5,182 nt of DNA from Xanthomonas translucens pv. translucens DSM 18974 (GTDB lineage: Bacteria > Pseudomonadota > Gammaproteobacteria > Xanthomonadales > Xanthomonadaceae), in NCBI RefSeq assembly GCF_000331775.1, contig NZ_CAPJ01000500.1, forward strand, positions 1-5,182. The letters run 5' to 3'. Below are positions 1 to 5,182 of the stretch, piece after piece. Positions within the stretch are counted from its first letter, which is position 1. The number at the start of each line of letters is the position of its first letter. Under the pieces are notes generated by a model. The model made no database searches, had not been told where the DNA came from, and was given only the letters and a program-made list of their open reading frames with translations. Position numbers and translations under genes: made by a program.

Positions 1-92
1 AAAGGTTTTGCGGCCAGCGTGCTGGGTGCACTGTGGTAGGGACTTCAGGGTCGAACAGGCGCCAGCGGCGCGACGGCGCAGCCGGCGTTGGC
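1..92. other. Unassigned edge segment downstream of the barstar gene
   Basis: No credible gene was found here. One plus-strand frame is open from the edge to a TAG at 37-39 and could be the last dozen codons of a gene entering from the left, but so short a piece cannot be identified. Positions 62-91 can fold into an imperfect G+C-rich stem (CCAGCG pairing with CGTTGG through one G-T wobble, plus an inner GCGC/GCGC stem). No T-run follows on either strand, so it is at best a weak terminator candidate for the minus-strand unit that ends at 93. Confidence 0.3.
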
Positions 93-593
93 TCAGCGCG
101 AAGCGGCTTCCTCTTCGTCGTCGTCTTCATCCAGATCATCGGCCTGGCTGGTTCGCTCGTCGGGTTCGGCCTCGTCGCCGGTCAGCAGGCCGACGAAGGC
201 GACGAAAGCGATGCCGTCCTGCGCCCATTCCTTGGCCACGTCGTCGAGCAGTTCCAGCAGTACGTCGAAATCCTTCTTCGCCACCGATTGCAGTTCGGCC
301 GCGTCTTCCAGCAGCAGCGCGTAGCCGCCCTTGGCCGGCAGCCACGACAGGTCGCGCAGGCCGTCCATCAACGCATCCCAGTTGCGGCCGAAGCCGATCG
401 GGAAGTCCAGTTGCGCGGCCAGCCGCATCAGCAGCATCGGCTTGCTGCTGCAGCCCTGCAGGTCGATCCGGCATAGCCGCAGGCCGGCGTCGCGGCCGAG
501 CGCGGCGATGCTGTCCAGGTCGCTGTTGGCGACGCGGTAGACGCCGGAGGCGGCCGGCTCGGCCAGGTTGAGCGAAAAATTGAAAGTGTTCAT
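93..593 (-). CDS. Barstar-family ribonuclease inhibitor with acidic C-terminal tail
   Basis: Predicted cytoplasmic inhibitor of barnase-type ribonucleases, 166 residues. The diagnostic barstar segment lies at residues 63-80, with G-F-G-R-N-W-D-A-L at 67-75. D73 and D77 align with barstar Asp35 and Asp39, which bind the barnase active site. A hydrophobic strand (YALLLED, 91-97), a helix and a final strand (GIAFVAFVGLL, 127-137) complete the fold. Residues from about 139 onward are extra relative to the roughly 90-residue classical barstar and are extremely acidic, with a D/E run at 155-162. The N-terminus is also extended by about 35 residues. The ATG at 593 was chosen because it overlaps the RNase stop codon as ATGA and follows GGGAGG (602-607) by 8 bases. 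A longer upstream reading in this frame would run through the RNase gene and is a shadow. The cognate target is inferred to be the adjacent RNase. No signal peptide is visible. Confidence 0.9.
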   Translation of the reverse strand: MNTFNFSLNLAEPAASGVYRVANSDLDSIAALGRDAGLRLCRIDLQGCSSKPMLLMRLAAQLDFPIGFGRNWDALMDGLRDLSWLPAKGGYALLLEDAAELQSVAKKDFDVLLELLDDVAKEWAQDGIAFVAFVGLLTGDEAEPDERTSQADDLDEDDDEEEAASR

Positions 594-1054
594 GGCGACG
601 GCCTCCCGGAGGCGATGCTGAAACTGCGGAAACTGCCGTAGTGGTCGTCGCTGTAGTACCAGACGTCCGGCGGGTCGCCGCCGGTGACGATGCGCCGCGT
701 CCCGCGGTGCTCCAGCCCCGGCGTGTCGACGGTGTATTCGTGATAGTAGCCGCGCTGGCGTGACGGCAGCCGGTTTTCGCGGTTGCCGAACACGCTGCCG
801 TCCTGGCGATGCGGGAACGGACCGCCGCGCTGGATCAGCGCGATGGTGGCGCGCGCTTCGGGCGGCAGGAACGGTGGCAGCGTGTCGTCCGCGCTCGCGT
901 TCGCGGCCGGCGGCGGTGCCGGGGCAGGCAGCGGCGCGGGATTGGTGAGCGCCGGCGCGAACTGCGGATGTGGCGGCTGCTGCAAGGCGCGGATGCCCCA
1001 CAGCCCGGCGGCGAGCAGCGCGATCGCGACGATCAGTAACACGGGCTTGCGCAT
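590..1054 (-). CDS. Guanyl-specific ribonuclease, barnase/RNase Sa (N1/T1/U2) family, membrane-anchored or exported
   Basis: Predicted endoribonuclease cleaving single-stranded RNA after guanine, 154 residues. Residues 5-24 form one hydrophobic helix after an R-K start, either an uncleaved membrane anchor or a signal peptide without a convincing cleavage motif. A Pro/Ala-rich linker follows (27-64). The catalytic domain (about 65-146) resembles Streptomyces RNase Sa: GGPFP at 77-81, [10 protein letters not shown] at 84-93, then YYHEYTV. E106 matches the catalytic base Glu54 of RNase Sa, R117 and R121 match Arg65 and Arg69, and H138 in DDHY matches His85. All catalytic residues are therefore present. 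No cysteine occurs anywhere, so the RNase Sa disulfide is absent. The ATG at 1054 was chosen because it starts the hydrophobic segment and has GGAG at 1065-1068. In-frame codons upstream to 1171 give no sensible protein. The stop codon overlaps the barstar start by 4 bases, implying co-transcription and translational coupling. Confidence 0.92.
   Translation of the reverse strand: MRKPVLLIVAIALLAAGLWGIRALQQPPHPQFAPALTNPAPLPAPAPPPAANASADDTLPPFLPPEARATIALIQRGGPFPHRQDGSVFGNRENRLPSRQRGYYHEYTVDTPGLEHRGTRRIVTGGDPPDVWYYSDDHYGSFRSFSIASGRPSP
602..607 (-). promoter_or_regulatory. Ribosome binding site of the barstar gene
   Basis: Read on the minus strand this is GGGAGG, 8 bases before the barstar ATG at 593 and inside the 3' end of the RNase coding region. 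It fixes the barstar start and suggests the inhibitor can be initiated independently as well as by coupling across the ATGA overlap. It looks stronger than the RNase's own GGAG, which lies 10 bases from its start. Confidence 0.7.
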
Positions 1055-1060
1055 CGAGGG

Positions 1061-1068
1061 GGAGCTCC
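1061..1068 (-). promoter_or_regulatory. Ribosome binding site of the RNase gene
   Basis: On the minus strand GGAG (1065-1068) lies 10 bases before the ATG at 1054. It is embedded in the 8-bp palindrome GGAGCTCC. The spacing is longer than ideal, and the site supports the start at 1054 over upstream alternatives. Confidence 0.5.
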
Positions 1069-1166
1069 AGCGAGAACGGCGGACGCCGCGTTCTGGCGCA
1101 GCAGCGGCACAGTATGGGCGAGTGCGGCTGTTCGTGCTCTTAACCAGGCGCCGGCAACGCTGGCCT

Positions 1167-1192
1167 GGCATCGCAGCGGCGCTGCCGATGCC
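1167..1192. repeat. Inverted repeat / potential hairpin in the divergent spacer
   Basis: GGCATCGCAGC (1167-1177) pairs with GCTG-C-CGATGCC (1181-1192) with one bulged C, giving an 11-bp stem around the loop GGC. A second pairing is possible: GCAGCGGC (1173-1180) is a perfect inverted repeat of GCCGCTGC (1190-1197). Immediately upstream, CCAGGC (1144-1149) is the inverse of GCCTGG (1163-1168). There is no T-run, so this is not an intrinsic terminator. It may be an operator, part of an untranslated leader, or compositional chance in G+C-rich DNA. Confidence 0.45.
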
Positions 1193-1377
1193 GCTGCAAC
1201 ACGCGATTCACATTCGACTAACCGGGGGCGGGCGCATCGTAGCCGCCGATCTGCGGCGGCGGCCGGCACGGCCGCTGCGCGATGGGACGATGTTTCCGCA
1301 ACGCCGGTCTTGGTATGGTCGCCGGTCGTCCCTACCATTGATCACGCAACGTCCGTCCTTCCGGCGGGCGAACGTCC

Positions 1378-1383
1378 AGGAGA
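1378..1383 (+). promoter_or_regulatory. Ribosome binding site of sodA
   Basis: AGGAGA lies 5 bases before the ATG at 1389. It settles the sodA start: the same frame is open far upstream, but only this ATG has a strong Shine-Dalgarno sequence and matches the usual N-terminus of the family. Confidence 0.85.
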
Positions 1384-1388
1384 ACTAC

Positions 1389-2000
1389 ATGGCCTACACC
1401 CTCCCCACGCTGCCCTACGCCTACGACGCGCTGGAACCGCACATCGATGCGCAGACGATGGAAATCCATCACACCAAGCATCACCAGACCTACATCAACA
1501 ACGTCAACGCCGCACTGGAAGGCACCGAGTACGCCGAGCTGCCGGTCGAAGCGCTGGTGTCCAAGCTGAAGTCGCTGCCGGAGAACCTGCAGGGTCCGGT
1601 GCGCAACAACGGCGGCGGCCACGCCAACCATTCGCTGTTCTGGACGGTGATGGCGCCCAACGCCGGCGGCACCCCGGTCGGCGAGGTCGCCAAGGCGATC
1701 GACAGCCAACTGGGCGGTTTCGACAAGTTCAAGGACGCCTTCACCAAGGCCGCGCTGACCCGCTTCGGCAGCGGCTGGGCGTGGCTGAGCGTGACTCCGG
1801 ACAAGAAGATCGTGGTCGAAAGCACCGCCAACCAGGACAGCCCGCTGTTCGAGGGCAACACCCCGATCCTGGGCCTGGACGTGTGGGAACACGCCTACTA
1901 CCTGAAGTACCAGAACCGCCGCCCGGACTACATCGGCGCGTTCTTCAACGTGGTGGACTGGAACGAAGTCGAGCGCCGCTACCACGCCGCGATCGCCTGA
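1389..2000 (+). CDS. sodA: Superoxide dismutase, manganese type
   Basis: Cytoplasmic enzyme that converts superoxide to hydrogen peroxide and oxygen. The protein is 203 residues, close to the roughly 206 of E. coli SodA, which it resembles along its whole length, starting with M-A-Y-T-L-P. Metal ligands are H27, H81, D164 and H168. The family signature DVWEHAYY is at 164-171. Second-sphere residues H31 and Y35 are present. [11 protein letters not shown] at 75-85 and the active-site glutamine Q149 in ANQDSP indicate the manganese rather than iron type, although cambialistic activity cannot be excluded. There is no signal peptide. The gene is monocistronic: its own ribosome binding site is upstream, an intrinsic terminator lies 25 bases after the stop codon, and the neighbours are divergent on the left and convergent on the right. 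The sequence appears fully intact. Confidence 0.98.
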   Translation: MAYTLPTLPYAYDALEPHIDAQTMEIHHTKHHQTYINNVNAALEGTEYAELPVEALVSKLKSLPENLQGPVRNNGGGHANHSLFWTVMAPNAGGTPVGEVAKAIDSQLGGFDKFKDAFTKAALTRFGSGWAWLSVTPDKKIVVESTANQDSPLFEGNTPILGLDVWEHAYYLKYQNRRPDYIGAFFNVVDWNEVERRYHAAIA

Positions 2001-2025
2001 TCGCAGCGGCTTCACTGTCGCACCG

Positions 2026-2054
2026 AAGGCCGGGCTTGCCCGGCCTTTGTTTTT
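2026..2054 (+). terminator. Intrinsic terminator of sodA
   Basis: AAGGCCGGG (2026-2034) pairs perfectly with CCCGGCCTT (2039-2047) around the loop CTTG, followed by TTTGTTTTT (2046-2054). It begins 25 bases after the sodA stop. There is no T-run on the opposite strand, so it should not act in the same way for the convergent gene that ends at 2087. Confidence 0.93.
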
Positions 2055-2086
2055 CGCAGACATGCATGCCCCTGACAGGCACGCGG

Positions 2087-2980
2087 TCAGCGCGGCGGCA
2101 GCGGTGGCAGCGCCTCGACCGGCAGCGGATCCAGCGGTTGCAGCGCCACCAGCAGGCCGCTCGGGTCGCTGCCACGCGCGGCGCCCGGGGTGCGCGGCAG
2201 CAGCCGCGCGCTGCGCAGCGGACGGAAGCGGTCGCGTTCGAAGAACACATGGTCGGCCTGCGCGGACAGTGCGAACAGGTGCGGATCCAGGCCGTTGCGC
2301 TGGATGTCGTTGCGTGCGCCGCGCAGGCGCGCATCGCTGTCGCCGAAGCGTGCGGCCAGCGGCGCCAGCTCCGGCGCGTCGGCGGCGGCGAAGAAGCCAC
2401 CGGCCAGCAGCGAGGGCACGCCCTCGGCGGTGGCGTCGATCCACGCCATCAGGTCGTCGGCCTGCTCGCGGCGGCTGGCGCCGCCATCGCGTTCGGCATG
2501 CAGGCGGGTGAAGTACAGGTTCACCGGCTGCCCGCGCAGGTCCACGCGCACCAGCCCGGCCACGCTGTAGTCCTCGAACGGATGCAATAAGGTTTCCGCT
2601 TCCTCCAGTACCGGCAGCCGGGTCAGCAGCGCATTGCCGCGGCGTTGCGGCCGGCTCGGCGGATCGGCGCTGATGAAATGGCAGTGGTAGCCGAGCTGTG
2701 CGGCCAGCCATTGCGCCTGGTTCGGCAACGCCTTGGTCTGCAGCACTTCCTGCAGCGCGATCGCATCGGGTTGCAGGCGTTGCAGCGTCTCGACGATACG
2801 CACGCGGCGCGCCGGCCAGTCGTTGCGGTCCTGCTCGAGATTGAGGCTGACCACGCTGAGCGCGGCGGTCGGGGGCGGCGGCGCAGGCAAGCCGGGGGGC
2901 AGCGCTTGCGCGCCCGCATGCGCGACCAGGGCCAGCAGCAGCCAGCCGAGGCGATGCCGTCGTCGTGGATTGCCCGTCAT
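2087..2980 (-). CDS. Exported endonuclease/exonuclease/phosphatase-fold protein with degenerate active site
   Basis: 297 residues with the EEP (DNase I-like) fold. A signal peptide is likely: R-R-R-H-R at 6-10, a hydrophobic core at 11-24 and possible cleavage near AGAQA (22-26), followed by a Pro-rich segment. Fold motifs are SLNL with N47, ALQEV with E78, RRGNALLTRLPV at 113-124, R171/Q173 in the helix after the central strand, ADHVFF at 242-247 and GSD with D272. Several catalytic positions are altered. The family T-H-L histidine is R159, the G-D-F-N motif reads G-G-F-F (194-197), and the final S-D-H reads S-D-P (271-273). In DNase I numbering these are His134, Asp168, Asn170 and His252. 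N47, E78 and D272 remain. Hydrolase activity is therefore doubtful and the substrate unknown. No strong ribosome binding site precedes the ATG at 2980. It lies 64 bases after the GH3 stop on the same strand, so co-transcription is possible. Confidence 0.85.
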   Translation of the reverse strand: MTGNPRRRHRLGWLLLALVAHAGAQALPPGLPAPPPPTAALSVVSLNLEQDRNDWPARRVRIVETLQRLQPDAIALQEVLQTKALPNQAQWLAAQLGYHCHFISADPPSRPQRRGNALLTRLPVLEEAETLLHPFEDYSVAGLVRVDLRGQPVNLYFTRLHAERDGGASRREQADDLMAWIDATAEGVPSLLAGGFFAAADAPELAPLAARFGDSDARLRGARNDIQRNGLDPHLFALSAQADHVFFERDRFRPLRSARLLPRTPGAARGSDPSGLLVALQPLDPLPVEALPPLPPR

Positions 2981-3006
2981 GCGTCGGATGCTAGGGCGTG
3001 CGGCTT

Positions 3007-3038
3007 CAGCGCCGCGTGTACGCAGACACGCGGCGCTG
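3007..3038. repeat. Perfect 13-bp hairpin between the GH3 and EEP-fold genes
   Basis: CAGCGCCGCGTGT (3007-3019) is the exact inverse complement of ACACGCGGCGCTG (3026-3038), with the 6-base loop ACGCAG. It starts a few bases after the GH3 stop codon (TAG at 3047-3045, minus strand) and ends 26 bases before the ATG at 2980. The minus strand continues AAGCCG with no U-run, so it is not a standard intrinsic terminator. It could be a Rho-assisted terminator, an attenuator or a 3'-end stabilising structure between two co-transcribed genes. Confidence 0.75.
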
Positions 3039-3044
3039 CAGTTC

Positions 3045-5182
3045 CTAGCGCGGCAGCACGCTTTCCGCCAGACGCAGGGGCGCGCTGGCCGCGGCCTGCG
3101 TCGCCGAGCGGCCCAGCACCAGTTCGTAGTCGCCGGCGGCGATGCGCCACTGGCGCTGCGCCGGGTCGTAGTCGGCCAGGGTTTTGGGTTCGGCGACGAT
3201 GCTGACGCGGCGGGTCTCGCCGGGCTTGAGGGTGAGCTTGTCCCAGCCGACTAGGCGGATCGGCGTGTGGTGGCCCTGCGGCAGGCGCAGGTACAGCTGC
3301 GGCACGTCGGCGCCTTCGCGCTGTCCGCTGTTGCGCACGTCGAAGCTGGCGATCACGCGGCTGCCGTCCATCTGCACGCTCAGGTTGGCGTAGTCGAAAC
3401 GGGTGTAGGACAGGCCGTGGCCGAACGCGTACAACGGCTCCAGGCCGCGTGCGGCGAACCAGCGGTAGCCGACGTTGGCGCCCTCGATGGCGTAGTCGAC
3501 ATTGCTGCCGGCCGGTTGCGCCGGCTTGAAGCCCAGCCCTGGGATCGACGGCCGCGGTAGCTGCGCCACGTCGCGCAGCCAGGTCACCGGCAGGCGCCCG
3601 GACGGATTGACGTCGCCCAGCAACAGCCGCGCCAGCGCTTCGCCGCCACGGATGCCCGGGTACCAGGCTTCCAGCACCGCCGGCACTTGCTGCAGCCACG
3701 GCATCGCCACCGGGCCGTTGGTTTCCAGCACCACCACCGTGCGCGGGTTGGCCTTGGCCATCGCCGCGATCAGCGCGTCCTGCTTGCCGGGCAGTGTGAT
3801 GTCGGGCAGGTCCACCGATTCGGCCGACCATTGCGTGGCGAACACGATCACCGCTTCGGCGCCGCGCGCGAGCTTCGCCGCGGCGGCCACATCGTCGCCG
3901 CTGGCGTAGTCGATCTGCGCCTGCGGCAGGGCCTTGCGCAGCGCCTGCAGCGGCGAGGACGGATGGAACATCACCGGGCCCGGCCAGGTGGTCGGGGCTA
4001 GCCCCGGCACCGCGTTGGCGCCGTTGACGGTGAAGCCGACCATCGACGAGCCGCCGCCGCCGATCACGCCCTTGTCGGCATGCCCGCCGATCACCGCGAT
4101 GCGCCGCAGCGTGCGCGGCAACGGCAGCGTGTCGCGCTCGTTGCGCAGCAGCACCGTGCCTTCCTCGACCACCTGCTGCACCGCCGCGCCGCCGGCGCCA
4201 TCGTCGATCGGCTGCCGCTGCGGCGGATGGTCGAAACTGCCGGTGGCGATGAAGGCGCGCAAGATGCGCCGCACCATGTCGTCCAGGCGCGCCTGCGGCA
4301 CCGTGCCGCCGGCCACCGCCAGGCGCAGCGGCTGGTCGAAGTACACCGCCTTGTCGAACACTTCGCCAGCCGATTGCTGGTCCAGCCCGGCCAGCGCCGC
4401 CTTGGAACCGCTGTGCACGCCGCCCCAGTCGGACATCACGTAGCCGGGGAATTTCCATTCCTGCTTCAGCACCTGGTTGAGCAGGTAGTCGTGCTCGCAG
4501 CCGTAGATCCCGTTGATGCGGTTGTAGGAACACATCACCGAGCCGGGTTCGCCGATCTGCAGCGCCAGCTCGAACGCCAGCAGGTCCGATTCGTGCATGG
4601 CCTGCGCGCCGATGTCGGCGCTGTGGGTGTTGCGCCCGGTCTCCAGGTCGTTCATCGCGAAGTGCTTCATCGTCGACACCACGCGCTGGCTCTGCACGCC
4701 GCGGATCGACTCGCCGACCATCACCCCGGCAAGCAGCGGATCTTCGCCGGCGTACTCGAAGTTGCGGCCGTTGCGCGGGTCGCGCTGCAGGTTGACGCTG
4801 CCGGCCAGCAGCACGTTGAAGCCTTGCTGCCAGGCTTCGCGGCCCATCGTCGCGCCGCCGGCGTAGGCCAGCTCGCGGTTCCAGGTGGCGGCGGTGGCCG
4901 GGCCAGACGGCAGCGCGGTGGCGTGGTCGCCGCGGCGCACGTTGCCCGGGTTGGTCACGCCGACGCCGGCATCGGCCAGCTGTTGCGCGGCGATGCCCAG
5001 GCGTTCGATCGCCGGCACGAAGCCGGCCGAGCCGAGCGCGCCGGGCGGCAGCGGACCGCCGTCCTTGCCCAGGCCGAAGTAGCTGTGCAGCATCTGGAAC
5101 TTCTCGTCCGGGGTCATCGCCTGCACCAGCAACGCGGCGCGGCGGTCCGGCGCCAGCGCGCGGTCGGCCCACGGGCGCTGCG
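3045..5182 (-). CDS. Glycoside hydrolase family 3 beta-glucosidase-like enzyme (5' end outside window)
   Basis: Predicted retaining exo-acting beta-glycosidase removing terminal, probably glucosyl, residues from beta-linked oligosaccharides or glycosides. About 712 residues are visible, and the frame is open through the right edge. The first visible residues, Q-R-P-W-A-D, precede AMTPDEK, the usual start of the mature GH3 barrel, so only a signal peptide and a few residues are probably missing. A TTG at 5132 is in frame but lies inside conserved sequence and is not the start. Counting from the first visible residue, the (beta/alpha)8 barrel covers about 1-310, with R-N-F-E-Y-A-G-E-D-P at 139-148 and K172-H173. 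The nucleophile is D251 in MSDWGG. The alpha/beta sandwich covers about 330-560, with GGGGSS at 374-379 and probable acid/base E454 in the S-A-E-S-V-D stretch. FGHGLSYTRF and a fibronectin type III-like domain (about 600-690) close the protein. It looks intact. Substrate preference cannot be read from sequence alone. Confidence 0.95.
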   Translation of the reverse strand, partial: QRPWADRALAPDRRAALLVQAMTPDEKFQMLHSYFGLGKDGGPLPPGALGSAGFVPAIERLGIAAQQLADAGVGVTNPGNVRRGDHATALPSGPATAATWNRELAYAGGATMGREAWQQGFNVLLAGSVNLQRDPRNGRNFEYAGEDPLLAGVMVGESIRGVQSQRVVSTMKHFAMNDLETGRNTHSADIGAQAMHESDLLAFELALQIGEPGSVMCSYNRINGIYGCEHDYLLNQVLKQEWKFPGYVMSDWGGVHSGSKAALAGLDQQSAGEVFDKAVYFDQPLRLAVAGGTVPQARLDDMVRRILRAFIATGSFDHPPQRQPIDDGAGGAAVQQVVEEGTVLLRNERDTLPLPRTLRRIAVIGGHADKGVIGGGGSSMVGFTVNGANAVPGLAPTTWPGPVMFHPSSPLQALRKALPQAQIDYASGDDVAAAAKLARGAEAVIVFATQWSAESVDLPDITLPGKQDALIAAMAKANPRTVVVLETNGPVAMPWLQQVPAVLEAWYPGIRGGEALARLLLGDVNPSGRLPVTWLRDVAQLPRPSIPGLGFKPAQPAGSNVDYAIEGANVGYRWFAARGLEPLYAFGHGLSYTRFDYANLSVQMDGSRVIASFDVRNSGQREGADVPQLYLRLPQGHHTPIRLVGWDKLTLKPGETRRVSIVAEPKTLADYDPAQRQWRIAAGDYELVLGRSATQAAASAPLRLAESVLPR

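Larger units (their letters stand above)
1055..1388. other. Divergent intergenic region between the RNase/barstar unit and sodA
   Basis: No credible gene occupies these 334 bases; the open frames crossing them are uninterrupted high-G+C shadows. The region must hold the promoters of two divergent units. The left end contains the RNase ribosome binding site within the palindrome GGAGCTCC (1061-1068). Inverted repeats cluster at 1144-1192, and another sits at 1257-1277 (9-bp arms with one G-T wobble, loop GCA). A weak sodA promoter candidate has TATGGT at 1314-1319 as the -10 element, but no good -35 hexamer lies at the usual distance. On the minus strand CATACT, just upstream of the RNase gene, is a similarly weak -10 candidate. 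No operator of a known regulator was recognised. Confidence 0.5.

Noticed and set aside
62..91. Terminator of the RNase/barstar unit
   Set aside because: The stem is imperfect and has no U-run on the minus strand, so it cannot be called a terminator with confidence.
594..1001. In-frame N-terminal extension of the barstar gene
   Set aside because: The extension overlaps the RNase coding region in another frame and encodes low-complexity Arg/Ala-rich sequence. The ATG at 593 has its own GGGAGG and the ATGA overlap.
1291..1319. sigma-70 promoter for sodA
   Set aside because: TATGGT at 1314-1319 is a fair -10 element, but the sequence 17 bases upstream does not resemble TTGACA. It is noted only as a weak candidate within the intergenic entry.
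783..1388. Long in-frame upstream extension of sodA
   Set aside because: The open frame upstream of 1389 runs through the RNase gene on the opposite strand and the intergenic region. The ATG at 1389 has a strong ribosome binding site and the family's standard N-terminus.
1332..2711. A 459-codon minus-strand open frame across sodA and part of the EEP-fold gene
   Set aside because: It is antisense to sodA and out of frame with the EEP-fold gene. Its product is Arg/Ala-rich with no recognisable domain, typical of shadow frames in high-G+C DNA.
5130..5132. TTG as the start codon of the GH3 gene
   Set aside because: The frame continues upstream to the window edge and those codons match the conserved region before the GH3 barrel, so the true start lies outside the window.
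2977..5172. A 731-codon minus-strand open frame over the GH3 gene
   Set aside because: It shares the strand with the GH3 gene but is in another frame and gives a low-complexity Arg/Gly/Ala sequence, whereas the alternative frame encodes full GH3 motifs.

Overview
The window is very G+C-rich, tightly packed bacterial chromosome. The superoxide dismutase, the secreted family 3 glycosidase and the barnase/barstar-type pair together suggest a gammaproteobacterium of the Xanthomonadaceae (Xanthomonas or a close relative). That placement rests on remembered similarity of the proteins, not on a search. No tRNA, rRNA, CRISPR array, insertion sequence or phage gene was seen.

Layout, left to right. 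Positions 1-92 hold no gene that can be assigned. Positions 93-1054 (minus strand) carry a two-gene unit: a guanyl-specific ribonuclease of the barnase/RNase Sa family with an N-terminal membrane segment, followed by a barstar-family inhibitor. The two genes share an ATGA stop/start overlap. Positions 1055-1388 are a 334-base divergent intergenic region containing inverted repeats and the start signals of the flanking genes. Positions 1389-2000 (plus strand) encode a complete manganese-type superoxide dismutase, closed by a clear intrinsic terminator at 2026-2054. Positions 2087-2980 (minus strand) encode an exported endonuclease/exonuclease/phosphatase-fold protein in which four catalytic positions appear to be replaced. 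Positions 3045-5182 (minus strand) hold most of a glycoside hydrolase family 3 beta-glucosidase-like enzyme whose 5' end lies beyond the right edge. A perfect 13-bp hairpin sits in the short gap between these last two genes.

The ribonuclease and barstar genes form an enzyme/inhibitor unit, the inhibitor presumably protecting the cytoplasm from a nuclease meant to act outside it. SodA detoxifies superoxide independently from the divergent promoter region. The GH3 enzyme would release sugars from beta-linked glycosides and may be co-transcribed with the EEP-fold protein, although their functions have no obvious link. The most unusual points are the apparent pseudoenzyme at 2087-2980 and the architecture of the RNase/barstar pair: a membrane-anchored nuclease, a strongly acidic tail on the inhibitor, and a stronger-looking ribosome binding site for the inhibitor.
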